64,000 nt of DNA, from NCBI RefSeq assembly GCF_026410305.1, contig NZ_JAPMLQ010000005.1, forward strand, positions 124,001 through 188,000, written 5' to 3'. Below, in pieces: positions 1 through 8,259 of the stretch. The stretch comes from Sulfitobacter sp. F26204. Lineage in GTDB: Bacteria > Pseudomonadota > Alphaproteobacteria > Rhodobacterales > Rhodobacteraceae. The notes beneath the pieces were generated by a model. The model saw nothing but the letters and a program-made list of their open reading frames with translations, was not told the DNA's origin and ran no database searches. The first letter of the stretch is position 1. Every line of letters begins with the position of its first letter. The translations under genes were made by a program, and so were the position numbers.

Positions 1-108
1 GGTCAGTACCATCATGAAGAACAGCGCGACCCCGGCGATAAATGCGGGACCGATGGCAAGCCTGTTGGCCAGACTCGCCACCCGCGAAACATGCGTTAGC
101 GTTTTCAT
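1..108 (-). CDS. TRAP transporter small permease (DctQ), N-terminal fragment cut by window edge
   Basis: Only the first 36 codons are in the window; the rest lies to the left. The start ATG (106-108 on the minus strand) is 2 nt from the stop of the dctP gene upstream. The visible residues are a short charged N-terminus followed by the beginning of a hydrophobic helix (IGPAFIAGVALFFMMVL), as in four-helix DctQ proteins. The assignment rests mainly on the position directly after a DctP gene. It would couple the periplasmic receptor to a DctM large permease expected further left. Confidence 0.7.
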   Translation of the reverse strand, partial: MKTLTHVSRVASLANRLAIGPAFIAGVALFFMMVLT

Positions 109-110
109 GT

Positions 111-1139
111 TTATTTTTCTGCATTCAAACGTTTGAATTCCGCTTGGAAGAATTCATATGCAGCAGCAGCGTCGATGCCCTTTTCACTGATGTCAGCGAT
201 GACTTCGTCGATGATCACTTTGCTTTTATCGGCCCAGATTGCCTGATCCGCTTCGGTGGCCATTGTCAGGGTATTCCCTGCACCGTCTAAAGCCGCCAGT
301 GCTTCTGCGTCGAATTCATCCCAAAGTGCACCTGCGATGCGAGAAAGTTCTTCCCCAAAAAGTTCATCCAACGCTGCCTGATCCGCTTTGCTGAGGGAGT
401 CGAACTTGTCCTGGTTCATTACCGTCGCAATTGACGTACGGTAGAACCCGCTTGGCATGGCGTAGGAATGTTCGGCAACCTCTGTCAAACGAAAGCCCAG
501 CTTGGATTCCATTGGCATCAAAACGCCATCTGCCGCATTTGAATCCAAGGTTTCATAAACGCGTGGTGCAGGGACATTGATGGATGATGCACCAAGGGCC
601 TCTCCTACCTTCCCGGCAACGCCACCACCAATACGAAGTTTCATGCCCGCGATCTGGTCCAGCGTCTCCACCTTGGTAGATGAATGCAACATGCCATCGC
701 CATGGGAGTAAAGCGCCAATACCTTGAGGTCGCGATGTTCGTTTGCCTGTTGGAAAAACTTTTCGAATGTCCGCCAGTATGCGACGGAAAAGGCTTCGGT
801 GTCGCCACCAAACCCGGGCAATTCGGCCATGGTTGCAGAAGGAAAGCGACCAGCGGTATAATTATGAACGACCCAGGCAATATCCGCGACACCATCCGAA
901 ATGATGTCTGCCTGAGCGGGCGGAGGAGCAAGATTGTATTTGATTTCGGCGGTCACCCGACCTTCCGTTGCCTTTTCGATGCGGCTGATCAGGTCGGGCC
1001 ACATTTTGGCGTTCACCCCATGTGTGGGTGGTGCCCATGATGAAATCGTCAGTGTCGTTTCCTGAGCATTGGCAGCGGTAAAGCATAGCGCTGCAGCAGC
1101 GGCGGCCACGACCACCTTCAATTTGTTTGCCTTCATCAT
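111..1139 (-). CDS. TRAP transporter solute-binding protein (DctP family)
   Basis: Periplasmic receptor of a TRAP transporter for an organic acid. The 342-aa protein has a clear Sec signal peptide (basic start, Ala-rich core, cleavage near ANAQE) and the family opening strand ISSWAPPTHGVN, then 'ETLDQIAGMKLR', the usual DctP ligand-site region. Two ATGs open the frame; a GGAG box lies about 8 nt before the first. It precedes a dctQ by 2 nt, so they form one leftward operon. The ligand cannot be read from sequence. It resembles the DctP at 5.2 kb in its first strand (APPTHG versus LPPMHG), suggesting a related ligand class. A 16-bp palindrome lies in the last codons (123-138). Confidence 0.92.
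   Translation of the reverse strand: MMKANKLKVVVAAAAAALCFTAANAQETTLTISSWAPPTHGVNAKMWPDLISRIEKATEGRVTAEIKYNLAPPPAQADIISDGVADIAWVVHNYTAGRFPSATMAELPGFGGDTEAFSVAYWRTFEKFFQQANEHRDLKVLALYSHGDGMLHSSTKVETLDQIAGMKLRIGGGVAGKVGEALGASSINVPAPRVYETLDSNAADGVLMPMESKLGFRLTEVAEHSYAMPSGFYRTSIATVMNQDKFDSLSKADQAALDELFGEELSRIAGALWDEFDAEALAALDGAGNTLTMATEADQAIWADKSKVIIDEVIADISEKGIDAAAAYEFFQAEFKRLNAEK
123..138. repeat. 16-bp perfect palindrome at the end of dctP
   Basis: Arms ATTCAAAC and GTTTGAAT abut with no spacer, inside the last codons of the binding-protein gene and just upstream of dctQ. It is weaker as an RNA hairpin than the other repeats found after binding-protein genes in this window, but occupies the same position. 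Confidence 0.5.
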
Positions 1140-1554
1140 TTTTCTCTCTCCTGTTTGTTGGGTTGGCCTTTGATCCTATCAAGGCCACTGCAACGGAATT
1201 CCTTGGATTCGTGTTTTGATTCATGCACTTACTTCCAAGTGCATTCTTGAAAACTATATCCTCATTTTCTTACCCTTTGCGCGAATCGTCGCCGTTGGTA
1301 TGCATTTCGCAATTTACTTTACATATAAAACTATGATTTACCATAGATATATTTCCAGCAATCCCGTTGGGTTCTGCGTCAACCTTTCGGAGGTGCGTGA
1401 GGGCGACAGGCTCACCGCTCTGCAAAAGTCGGTCGTGGAATAAAGCAAGGCGACGAAGCCTGACGCCACATGGCATCGGGAACACTGCTTTGCCTGTGCG
1501 CATAAATGAAGGGGCGCCGGCGGCACCCAGGCAAAAGCAAGAGGAACCAAGCCA
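1140..1554. promoter_or_regulatory. Divergent intergenic region with an inverted-repeat operator candidate
   Basis: This 415-bp AT-rich gap separates the leftward dctP operon from the rightward thioesterase-marR-marR genes. It holds an 8-bp inverted repeat, ATGCACTT (1223-1230) and AAGTGCAT (1237-1244), separated by 6 nt, about 85 bp before dctP. The size and symmetry fit a MarR-family site, and two MarR genes lie next door. Short open frames in the gap lack coding character and were not called. Confidence 0.5.
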
Positions 1555-2037
1555 GTGAAAACGTCAGCACAATCTGCTTCTTTGTATCCAGCCCCTAAGA
1601 CCAAAGCGGATTTCTTGAAGAATGCCTGGTCGCGCTCTGTAATCTTCCGACACGGCCAATGTGATCCGGCAGGCATTGTTTACACACCGGAATTCTTCAA
1701 CGTCTTCAATCAAGTGATCGAAGCATTTTTTTGCGAGCGCCTTGGCATCAACTATTATGACATCCTGGGTCGCCGGCGCACCGGATTGGGATATGTCCAG
1801 ACAAGTGCAACTTTTTTTACCCCCTGCATGATGGGGGAAGAAGTTGAGGTTTTTGTTTCGGTTGGCAGGGTCGGCCGCAAATCCTACCAGTTGGAGCTTT
1901 GCGCGATGAAAGGTGACACCGAAGCCCTTAGGGGGGATTTCACAATTGTTACGACATCGCTTGAGACCCACCAATCCATCGAGATCCCGCATGACATCAA
2001 AGACGCATTGTTAGCCTATGCAACATCAAATATATAG
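1555..2037 (+). CDS. Acyl-CoA thioesterase, hotdog fold (4-hydroxybenzoyl-CoA thioesterase family)
   Basis: A 160-aa protein predicted to hydrolyse an acyl- or aryl-CoA to the free acid and CoA in the cytoplasm. The hotdog signature is visible: FRHGQCDPAGIVYTPEFFN, containing the catalytic Asp and the D-PAGIVY turn of the 4HBT family, then strands around 'GYVQTSATFFTPCMMGEEV' and 'GRVGRKSYQLE'. The start is GTG with an AGGA box 9 nt upstream. Its end overlaps the following marR by 20 nt, so expression is probably coupled to it. The neighbouring MarR genes and TRAP system suggest a role in aromatic or organic-acid metabolism; the acyl group is unknown. Confidence 0.85.
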   Translation: MKTSAQSASLYPAPKTKADFLKNAWSRSVIFRHGQCDPAGIVYTPEFFNVFNQVIEAFFCERLGINYYDILGRRRTGLGYVQTSATFFTPCMMGEEVEVFVSVGRVGRKSYQLELCAMKGDTEALRGDFTIVTTSLETHQSIEIPHDIKDALLAYATSNI

Positions 2038-2542
2038 CGGCAAAACTTCACATAAAATCGAGGATTTGAATATTAAATCTCCGCCCGACGATCAACGCAC
2101 ACGGGAAATGCGGTTTTGGCTTAGCTTGCTGCGCGTTCATAACACCATTTTTCCCGAGTTGAACAGAAACCTGCGCGAAAACGCTGGCATCGGTCTTGCA
2201 AAGGTTGACCTGTTGGCCCAGCTGGCGCGACATCGTGACGGGATCAGCATGAGTGATCTTTCCACAGCGCTCAAGGTAACGAACGGGAATGTTTCCGGGC
2301 TGGTGAACCGTCTGGTCAAAGATGGTTTGGTTCGCAAGGAAATGTCTACATCGGATCGTCGGTCTTTTACTGCGAAGCTGACCAACGAAGGGTTGGAGAC
2401 CTTTCAGGCGGCAATGGAAATTCATCAAGTCACCTTGGCCAAATTGATGGCAGATGTTGAAAAAGACGTGGTGATAGAGGCCACAGAGCCGCTTAGAAAA
2501 CTTGCAGGAAAACTCAAACTGAAAGGCCAAAAAGTTGAATAA
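2018..2542 (+). CDS. MarR family transcriptional regulator (first of a tandem pair)
   Basis: A 174-aa winged-helix repressor-type protein. The HTH and wing are recognisable: 'GIGLAKVDLLAQLARHRDGISMSDLSTALKVTNGNVSGLV' arranged as helix 2-3 plus the recognition helix, then the wing with 'STSDRRSFTAKLT', close to the family DxRxxxVxLT motif. It starts inside the thioesterase gene and overlaps the next marR by 8 nt. Such proteins usually respond to a phenolic or CoA-linked ligand; the inverted repeat at 1223-1244 is a candidate site. The ligand is not determinable here. Confidence 0.9.
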   Translation: MQHQIYSGKTSHKIEDLNIKSPPDDQRTREMRFWLSLLRVHNTIFPELNRNLRENAGIGLAKVDLLAQLARHRDGISMSDLSTALKVTNGNVSGLVNRLVKDGLVRKEMSTSDRRSFTAKLTNEGLETFQAAMEIHQVTLAKLMADVEKDVVIEATEPLRKLAGKLKLKGQKVE

Positions 2543-3014
2543 TTGCGATTTGGAGCCTGTTGCTCTTCCGTTTTCTTCACCTGAAGAGTTGGAACAGTAC
2601 ATTCCTTATCTGATTGCGAGACTCGCGCATCGTTGGCGATTGAATCAGGATGAAAGGCTTTACCCCCTCGACATCAAAGGCACGAACATGCGGCTTCTTT
2701 CCTGTCTCTCTGCATTTGGCGAACTGACAATAGGCGAATTGTCGATCCTGGCTGTAACAGAGCAATCTTCTGTCAGCCGGGCGGTCGAACAATTGGTGGT
2801 CGCAGGGTTGGCAGAACGCAACATCAGTAAACAGGATCAACGGATGCGGACGGTTTCTCTCTCGACGAAGGGTGTAGCAAAGCTGAACGAAGTTGCAGCG
2901 GTCATAAACCCGCTTTATGGCGCGCTCACCGAAAAGATTGATCGGCGTGATTTACGGACCTGCATTTCCGTCTTGCAACAGATGATGTCGCAGACGCGGG
3001 AGAACAAGATCTGA
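2535..3014 (+). CDS. MarR family transcriptional regulator (second of a tandem pair)
   Basis: A 159-aa MarR-type protein. The recognition helix region is 'ILAVTEQSSVSRAVEQLV', and the wing is 'SKQDQRMRTVSLSTKG', with the conserved Asp and Arg. It starts with TTG inside the last codons of the preceding marR (8-nt overlap); no ATG fits the N-terminus better, and the overlap supports translational coupling. It is clearly different in sequence from the first MarR, so this is not a recent duplication. The two may form a heterodimer or control separate promoters; that is inference. Confidence 0.85.
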   Translation: MNNCDLEPVALPFSSPEELEQYIPYLIARLAHRWRLNQDERLYPLDIKGTNMRLLSCLSAFGELTIGELSILAVTEQSSVSRAVEQLVVAGLAERNISKQDQRMRTVSLSTKGVAKLNEVAAVINPLYGALTEKIDRRDLRTCISVLQQMMSQTRENKI

Positions 3015-3046
3015 ACAGCTTTCACAGGGTGGCTGCGCGTCACAAT

Positions 3047-4180
3047 CTACAGGGCCATATCATTCGCCATGACTTGCGACAGCTCCGCCATGGAAACACC
3101 GGTCAAGGCCAAGGTATTTTTCAGTTCGGCAATGAGAAGATCTATAAGCTGCGCAATATATTTTTCCCCGTTTGCCGCGGCATAAACAAAGGGCCGGCCA
3201 AGCAGCACGAAATCCGCACCAAGCGCGAGACATTTTGCAATATCGTCGCCGGACCGAAGTCCACCATCGACAATAATGGTCAGTTTTTTGCCGGCACTTT
3301 TACGACAGGCGGCAAGCACCTCGATCGGTGACACTGCGCTATCAAGCTGGCGTCCGCCATGATTTGATAGAATGACGCCGTCAACGCCCAGCTCATTGCA
3401 GCGCATGACATCCTTGGGATGAAGCACACCTTTGACAACCAATTGTCCTTTCCAGGTATCTCGTAGTTTTGCGACCTCCGCCCATGTGAGCGACGGAGCG
3501 CTGAGTAATTTCATTGTTTCGGCAAAGCTTCTTTGGGTCCTGCCGTGCAGGCCAGCGAGGTTGGCAAGTTCCGGAGCGCCTGCAATGGCACGTTCAAGGG
3601 CCCAGCGTGGACGCATCGCAAGTTGGCCAACCGTTTTGGTCGTAAGGCGAGGGGGGATTTGCAAGCCGTTTCGCAGGTCGCGCAATCGGCGGCCCGGCAC
3701 GGGTGTATCCACGGTAAGAACCAAGGTCTGACATCCTACAGCGCGAGATCGTTCGATCAACTCTTGGTTCAAGGACTGCAGTTGGGTCGGATAATATTGA
3801 AACCAGAAATTCTTCCCAGCAACCTTGGCGACCTCTTCGATGGATTGTGTTGCTGCGGTGCTGAGTATCATCGGAATGTCAGAAGCACGCGCAGCGCGGG
3901 CAAGCATGATCTCGGCTCCATTGCGTACCAATCCCAACATCCCAATTGGCGCGATGCCAAAGGGTGCTGCATAGCTCCTGCCCAGCAGGCTGACAGATGT
4001 CGATTGGTCTGTGTTGCCGCTCAACATCCTTGGCACAAAGCGGATGGTTTTGAGCACGGCGGCATTATTGCGCAGGGCATTTTCCTGACCTGATCCGCCA
4101 TGGACAAAGTCGAACACAAATCTTGGCAGACGTTTTCGCGCTGCGAGCTCCAAATCTTGCGCTTCAATGATGCCGCTCAT
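3047..4180 (-). CDS. FMN-dependent alpha-hydroxy-acid oxidizing protein (LldD / mandelate dehydrogenase family)
   Basis: A 377-aa TIM-barrel flavoenzyme that should oxidise a 2-hydroxy acid to a 2-keto acid. Key family residues are present: FMN-binding STAATQS near 107, FQYYPT near 128, Lys250 in VVKGVL, and the active-site His274 and Arg277 in SNHGGRQLDS. The C-terminal barrel has 'DGGLRSGDDIAKCLALGA', the FMN phosphate site. The N-terminal FDFVHGGSGQE replaces the usual D-YY-GGA loop, so the substrate is probably not plain lactate. It lies 24 nt after iclR on the same strand, and the divergent TRAP operon is a plausible supplier of the hydroxy acid. Confidence 0.9.
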   Translation of the reverse strand: MSGIIEAQDLELAARKRLPRFVFDFVHGGSGQENALRNNAAVLKTIRFVPRMLSGNTDQSTSVSLLGRSYAAPFGIAPIGMLGLVRNGAEIMLARAARASDIPMILSTAATQSIEEVAKVAGKNFWFQYYPTQLQSLNQELIERSRAVGCQTLVLTVDTPVPGRRLRDLRNGLQIPPRLTTKTVGQLAMRPRWALERAIAGAPELANLAGLHGRTQRSFAETMKLLSAPSLTWAEVAKLRDTWKGQLVVKGVLHPKDVMRCNELGVDGVILSNHGGRQLDSAVSPIEVLAACRKSAGKKLTIIVDGGLRSGDDIAKCLALGADFVLLGRPFVYAAANGEKYIAQLIDLLIAELKNTLALTGVSMAELSQVMANDMAL

Positions 4181-4204
4181 CCAAACCCCCGGATCGTGAC
4201 CACA

Positions 4205-4966
4205 TCAAACCATCGGGTCAGACAATTTTTGGACGGCGCCCAATAGCTTTTTGAGGTTGCCCTGCTCTGGTGCGAAAAAATCGGGATTGGTGGAAAGGAA
4301 GGACAGGGTGCATTGAATGTTTCCGTCAATCCCCGACACCGGAAAGGCAACAGCATTCAAACCAGGTATCAAGCCACCTATCGTTTCACCATATCCCTGT
4401 TTGCGCGTCTGGGTACAAATTTCGTTGACGCTGGCGTCGCTGAGGTCAAGTGAGCGCATTTCTTGTTCAATCAGTGCTTCGGTTGCTTTTCGTGGCAGAT
4501 AAGCCAGAAAAACCCGCCCCGATGCGGACCGGAGCAAGGGCATCGTAGCGCCTAACCCAACAGTTAGGATGATTGGTGGCCCGCCGTGCTCATTGCGCAC
4601 CAGCACAGGCCCGCCTTCGCCCCAGACGGCCAGATGGCCGGAGGTCTGGTGTTCAATACACAGTTCGCAAAGGGCTGTTGTTGCGCGGCGAATGAGATCA
4701 TTTCCACCGATTGCTGCAACGCCAAGGCGTAGCGCCATATGCCCCAGACTATATAGCCCCGACTCCTTGTTCTGGCTGGCAAGCCCCGCAGCGACGAGGC
4801 TGGTCATATAACGGTGTGCCTTGGCCGACTGAAGCCCGGCTATTTCGGCGATGTCTTTCAACTGGGCCGGTCGCCGAAGGTCACACATTGCATTCAGAAC
4901 CGTTGCGGCGACGTCTACCGCCTGGACGCTGCTACGGCGGTTATCTGTTTGCAGGTTCTTGCCCAT
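4205..4966 (-). CDS. IclR family transcriptional regulator
   Basis: A regulator with an N-terminal winged helix ('VQAVDVAATVLNAMCDLRRPAQLKDIAEIAGLQSAKAHRYM' region) and a C-terminal GAF-like ligand domain with the IclR features 'PLLRSASGRVFLAYLP' and 'GLIPGLNAVAFPV'. ATG at 4966 gives 254 aa; a TTG start at 4993 would give 262 aa. It is co-directional with the FMN oxidase downstream and divergent from the TRAP operon at 5.2 kb. It probably controls both, through the inverted repeat at 5016-5041. The effector is likely the transported hydroxy acid or its product (inference). Confidence 0.9.
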   Translation of the reverse strand: MGKNLQTDNRRSSVQAVDVAATVLNAMCDLRRPAQLKDIAEIAGLQSAKAHRYMTSLVAAGLASQNKESGLYSLGHMALRLGVAAIGGNDLIRRATTALCELCIEHQTSGHLAVWGEGGPVLVRNEHGGPPIILTVGLGATMPLLRSASGRVFLAYLPRKATEALIEQEMRSLDLSDASVNEICTQTRKQGYGETIGGLIPGLNAVAFPVSGIDGNIQCTLSFLSTNPDFFAPEQGNLKKLLGAVQKLSDPMV

Positions 4967-5015
4967 CGTGTTGCCAACTCTTTGCCTTGCCAAATTGAAA
5001 CTGAAAAATGATTAC

Positions 5016-5041
5016 GCATTGCGATATACATTACGCAATGC
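5016..5041. promoter_or_regulatory. Inverted repeat, candidate IclR operator
   Basis: Arms GCATTGCG (5016-5023) and CGCAATGC (5034-5041) are perfect complements with a 10-nt AT-rich spacer. The element sits about 50 bp before iclR and 175 bp before dctP, in the shared divergent region, as expected for an autoregulating IclR protein. The sequence ATTACGCA also recurs as a direct repeat here. Confidence 0.55.
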
Positions 5042-5215
5042 TAGAGGAGATTGCGAGGAGATTCTTCATTGATGGATTTTCAGCCAATGCATCGAATATT
5101 AGGTGACCTTGCTATCGGGCACCCGCACCGGCGTCACGCCACATGAACCGGTCTGTTGCATCCCCGCAGCAGCACAATTGAAACCCTATAAAAGGGGCAG
5201 AACAGGGAGAGACCC

Positions 5216-6262
5216 ATGACACTCAGAATGAATCGAAGAACCGCGCTGAAAACAGGTGCAGCCAGCTTGGCCGTTGCCGCAATCGCCCGGCCGGCATTTG
5301 CCGAGGCAGAAATCAAACTCAAGATGAGCAACTACCTGCCGCCCATGCACGGTTTCACCAAGGATTTCATGGCGCCTTTCGGCGCAGAGCTGACGGAGCG
5401 GACAGGTGGCAAGGTTGAGGTCGAGGTTCTGGATGCGACAACTGCATTTGGCAAGATTGATCGCCAGGCAGATCAGGTACGCGCCGGCGTTGTCGACATT
5501 GCATTGGGTTTGAACGGTATTCCACGTGACCGCTTTGTAGCGAGCTCGATCATGGAGATGCCTTTCCTTGTGAAAAGCGCCGGCTCCGGTTCCAAAGCGA
5601 TGTGGGAACTGTACAAAGAAGGTGCCTTTGGCGACGAGTATGACAATTTCCACCTGCTTGGTTTGATGGTCCACAATGGCGGATTGATCCATACCACGGA
5701 TAAACCGGTCCGGACGCTCGAAGATCTCGCAGGCCTGCGCTTGCGTACGCCAAGCCCGGCGGTTTCCGCCATGCTTGAGAGTCTCGGCGCTTCGCCAGTC
5801 GGGATGCCACCTTCGGCGATTTATGAGAACCTGCAAAAAGGTTCCTTGGACGGTGCAATCACCACTTGGGATCTTGTTGGCGCAATCCGTGCAAACGAAC
5901 TGTTAAAGTACCATACGGATGCGAATGCTTACGCCGCTGGTTTCCACATTGTGATGAACAAGAAAACCTATGCCTCGTTGCCAGATGATGTGCGCGAAGT
6001 ATTGGACGATATGACGGGTGATGCGCTGGTCGCAAAGATGGGCGATTGGTGGAATGCCTGGGATGCACGCGGCCGCGAAGATGCCATTGCCCGGGGTAAT
6101 GAGATTATCGCAGTTGATGAAGAAACCCGTGCCGCCTGGAAGGCGAGCCTGGAGCCGATGACAAACAGCTTCCTTGACGGGTTGAAAGACCAAGGCGTTG
6201 CCGACCCACACGCAATTTATGCGCGTGCGCAAGAACTGATTGCACAGTTCGACGCGGCGTAG
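5216..6262 (+). CDS. TRAP transporter solute-binding protein (DctP family), twin-arginine-type signal
   Basis: Periplasmic receptor, 348 aa. The N-terminus MTLRMNRRTALKTGAA followed by an Ala-rich stretch and FAEAE looks like a twin-arginine signal, so the protein may be exported folded. The mature part opens with LKMSNYLPPMHGFTKDF and contains 'TLEDLAGLRLRTPS', the DctP ligand-site region. The gene is followed 11 nt later by dctQ, then dctM, making a complete TRAP system. Because it is divergent from an IclR/2-hydroxyacid-oxidase pair, a 2-hydroxy acid is a reasonable ligand guess. Confidence 0.93.
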   Translation: MTLRMNRRTALKTGAASLAVAAIARPAFAEAEIKLKMSNYLPPMHGFTKDFMAPFGAELTERTGGKVEVEVLDATTAFGKIDRQADQVRAGVVDIALGLNGIPRDRFVASSIMEMPFLVKSAGSGSKAMWELYKEGAFGDEYDNFHLLGLMVHNGGLIHTTDKPVRTLEDLAGLRLRTPSPAVSAMLESLGASPVGMPPSAIYENLQKGSLDGAITTWDLVGAIRANELLKYHTDANAYAAGFHIVMNKKTYASLPDDVREVLDDMTGDALVAKMGDWWNAWDARGREDAIARGNEIIAVDEETRAAWKASLEPMTNSFLDGLKDQGVADPHAIYARAQELIAQFDAA

Positions 6263-6273
6263 GCAGAGACAGG

Positions 6274-6819
6274 ATGACCCAACCCCAGTTGACTGAACCG
6301 GGATCGCCGAAACTTTCGGCGATCCTCTGGATCGAGCGGTTGCTTGAGAGGATCACGATGATCGGTGCAATGTTTGGCATTACCGTGCTCACGATTGCGA
6401 TCATTGTGGTTGTCGGTGACATTATCTGGCGCAGGATCGGGGGAGGGTCGTTCATTGGTGCCGTAGACCTGACACAACTCAGTGTTGTTGTCGCTGCTTC
6501 ACTGTCCATCCCCTATGCCTTCATGAAAGGTGCTCATGTAAAGGTCGATCTGCTGGGCAATTTTCTCAGCAAACGGATGCAGGTGTTTCTTGACGTTTGC
6601 GCTGCCTTGTTTGGGGCTGTGCTGTTGTCATTTCTTCTCTGGTTGACATGGGGGCGGGCGGTCGAGATCAATACCTATGGCGATGTATCCCAGGATCTTG
6701 CGATCCCGATGATCCTGTATTGGAGCGCATTGGTTATCGGTCTGTTTCTCTCAGTTCTGGTGTGTCTGCTGAGTGCAGCCAAACTTCTTGTTGCAAAGGA
6801 GCCGATTGATGGCGCTTGA
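6274..6819 (+). CDS. TRAP transporter small permease (DctQ)
   Basis: A 181-aa inner-membrane protein with four hydrophobic helices, beginning with 'MIGAMFGITVLTIAIIVV' and 'LTQLSVVVAASLSIPYAF', the latter followed by the DctQ-typical KGAHVKVDL. It bridges the binding protein and DctM in Na+-driven uptake. Its first codons contain a strong hairpin (6301-6325). The end overlaps the dctM start by 11 nt. Confidence 0.92.
   Translation: MTQPQLTEPGSPKLSAILWIERLLERITMIGAMFGITVLTIAIIVVVGDIIWRRIGGGSFIGAVDLTQLSVVVAASLSIPYAFMKGAHVKVDLLGNFLSKRMQVFLDVCAALFGAVLLSFLLWLTWGRAVEINTYGDVSQDLAIPMILYWSALVIGLFLSVLVCLLSAAKLLVAKEPIDGA
6301..6325 (+). repeat. Hairpin just downstream of dctP, inside early dctQ codons
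   Basis: Arms GGATCGCCGA (6301-6310) and TCGGCGATCC (6316-6325) pair perfectly over 10 bp around a 5-nt loop (AACTT), 38 nt after the dctP stop. It could protect the 3' end of dctP mRNA or slow dctQ translation. It is one of seven repeats in equivalent positions in this window. Confidence 0.65.
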
Positions 6820-8116
6820 ACTGTCTGGCCTCCTGGGTTTCCTCGCGGCACTTGTTCTGGTTTTGCTGAGGGTACCCGTCGCACTGGCCATGGCGGGCAT
6901 TGGTGTAATTGGTGTCTTGCTTCTCGAAGACTGGACCACCGCAAATTATGTGATGGCCAGCCTGCCTTTCGAAGCGATTGAGCCCTATGGCCTTTCTGTG
7001 GTGCCGCTGTTCATTTTCATGGGAGTCTTTGCCAGCTATTCGGGCCTTTCCGAAAACCTGTTTAAAGGGATCGTTGCCTTTGCCGGTCACCGTCCCGGCG
7101 GTCTTGCCTCAGCGACCATCGGTGCCTGCGCAGTTTTTGGCGCGATCAGCGGCTCTTCCTTGGCCACCTGTGCGACCATGGGGCGAGTCGCCTTGCCAGA
7201 GATGGCAAGCCGGCATTATTCTGATAGCCTCGCGGGTGCCGCCGTTGCTGCAGGCGGAACGCTTGGCGTGCTTATTCCACCTTCGATCCTTTTGGTGATC
7301 TATGCATTGATGACCGAGCAATCCATCGGTGCGCTGTTCGCAGGAGCCATGATTCCTGGCATCATGGCTGCGTTACTCTATGTTCTATCGATCCGCTTGC
7401 AGGTGTGGCGCAAGCCGGAACTCGGCCCGAAAACCGAACGTATCGCCTGGGCGAAACGCGGGCCTTATCTGCTGCAAATGTGGGACGCAGTCGCACTGAT
7501 TGTTCTGGTAATCGGCGGTATTTATGCCGGCATTTTCTCGCCGACCGAAGCTGCCGCTGTCGGTGCTGGTGGTGCTGTGCTCTTCACCGCGCTGCGCGGG
7601 AGATTGACGCTGGATGTCCTGCGTCGAGGTATGCTTGAGACCGCATCCATGACGGGAATGATTTTCCTTATCCTGATCGGAGCAGCGTTATTCAATTTTT
7701 TCATTGAAGCAAGTGGCATGACGCAGGCCTTGGTCGATTGGATCACAACTCAGGGCTTTGCCCCGATAAGTGTTATTCTGATCTTGCTCCTGTTCTACCT
7801 GGTCTTGGGCTGTTTTATGGACAGTCTGTCTATGATCCTGCTGACAGTTGTCCCTGCATTCACCGTTGTAACGGGTCTTGGCTATGATCCGGTCTGGTTT
7901 GGGGTCCTCCTGGTTTCGGTGGTGGAAATCGGACTGATAACGCCACCTATCGGCATGAACCTCTTTGTTATCCAGGGTGTTTCGCCAACCTTGACCATAG
8001 GAAAGGTTTCACGCGGCATCCTACCCTTTATCGCGGCTGATGCGGTGCGTGTTGTCTTGATCCTGTTCCTGCCTGCATTGGTCGTATGGCTTCCAAACTG
8101 GCTTGGCCTTGGTTAA
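6809..8116 (+). CDS. TRAP transporter large permease (DctM)
   Basis: A 435-aa, roughly 12-helix membrane protein that carries the ion-coupled transport. Family segments include 'GAISGSSLATCATMGRVALPEM' around the first hairpin loop and 'GVLIPPSILLVIYALMTEQSIGALFAGAMIPG', typical of DctM. The start is taken at ATG 6809, preceded by AAGGAG; an ATG at 6773 lies deep inside dctQ. It ends the operon and converges on xylA. Confidence 0.93.
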   Translation: MALELSGLLGFLAALVLVLLRVPVALAMAGIGVIGVLLLEDWTTANYVMASLPFEAIEPYGLSVVPLFIFMGVFASYSGLSENLFKGIVAFAGHRPGGLASATIGACAVFGAISGSSLATCATMGRVALPEMASRHYSDSLAGAAVAAGGTLGVLIPPSILLVIYALMTEQSIGALFAGAMIPGIMAALLYVLSIRLQVWRKPELGPKTERIAWAKRGPYLLQMWDAVALIVLVIGGIYAGIFSPTEAAAVGAGGAVLFTALRGRLTLDVLRRGMLETASMTGMIFLILIGAALFNFFIEASGMTQALVDWITTQGFAPISVILILLLFYLVLGCFMDSLSMILLTVVPAFTVVTGLGYDPVWFGVLLVSVVEIGLITPPIGMNLFVIQGVSPTLTIGKVSRGILPFIAADAVRVVLILFLPALVVWLPNWLGLG

Positions 8117-8237
8117 GGTCTTGATCGAGAAATGGAAATGCACAGTATCGTTCCGGGCCGATGTCGTGAGCAGATCTGTTTAACCCAATGAGTGCTTTGT
8201 TTGATCAGAGAAAATGGAAACATTGACAGCCTGTAGG

Positions 8238-8258
8238 AAAGAGGAAGATTGCCTCTTT
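8238..8258. terminator. Possible bidirectional terminator between dctM and xylA
   Basis: Arms AAAGAGG (8238-8244) and CCTCTTT (8252-8258) form a 7-bp stem between two convergent genes, ending next to the xylA stop. There is no long U tract, so termination strength is uncertain. Confidence 0.4.
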
Positions 8259-8259
8259 G

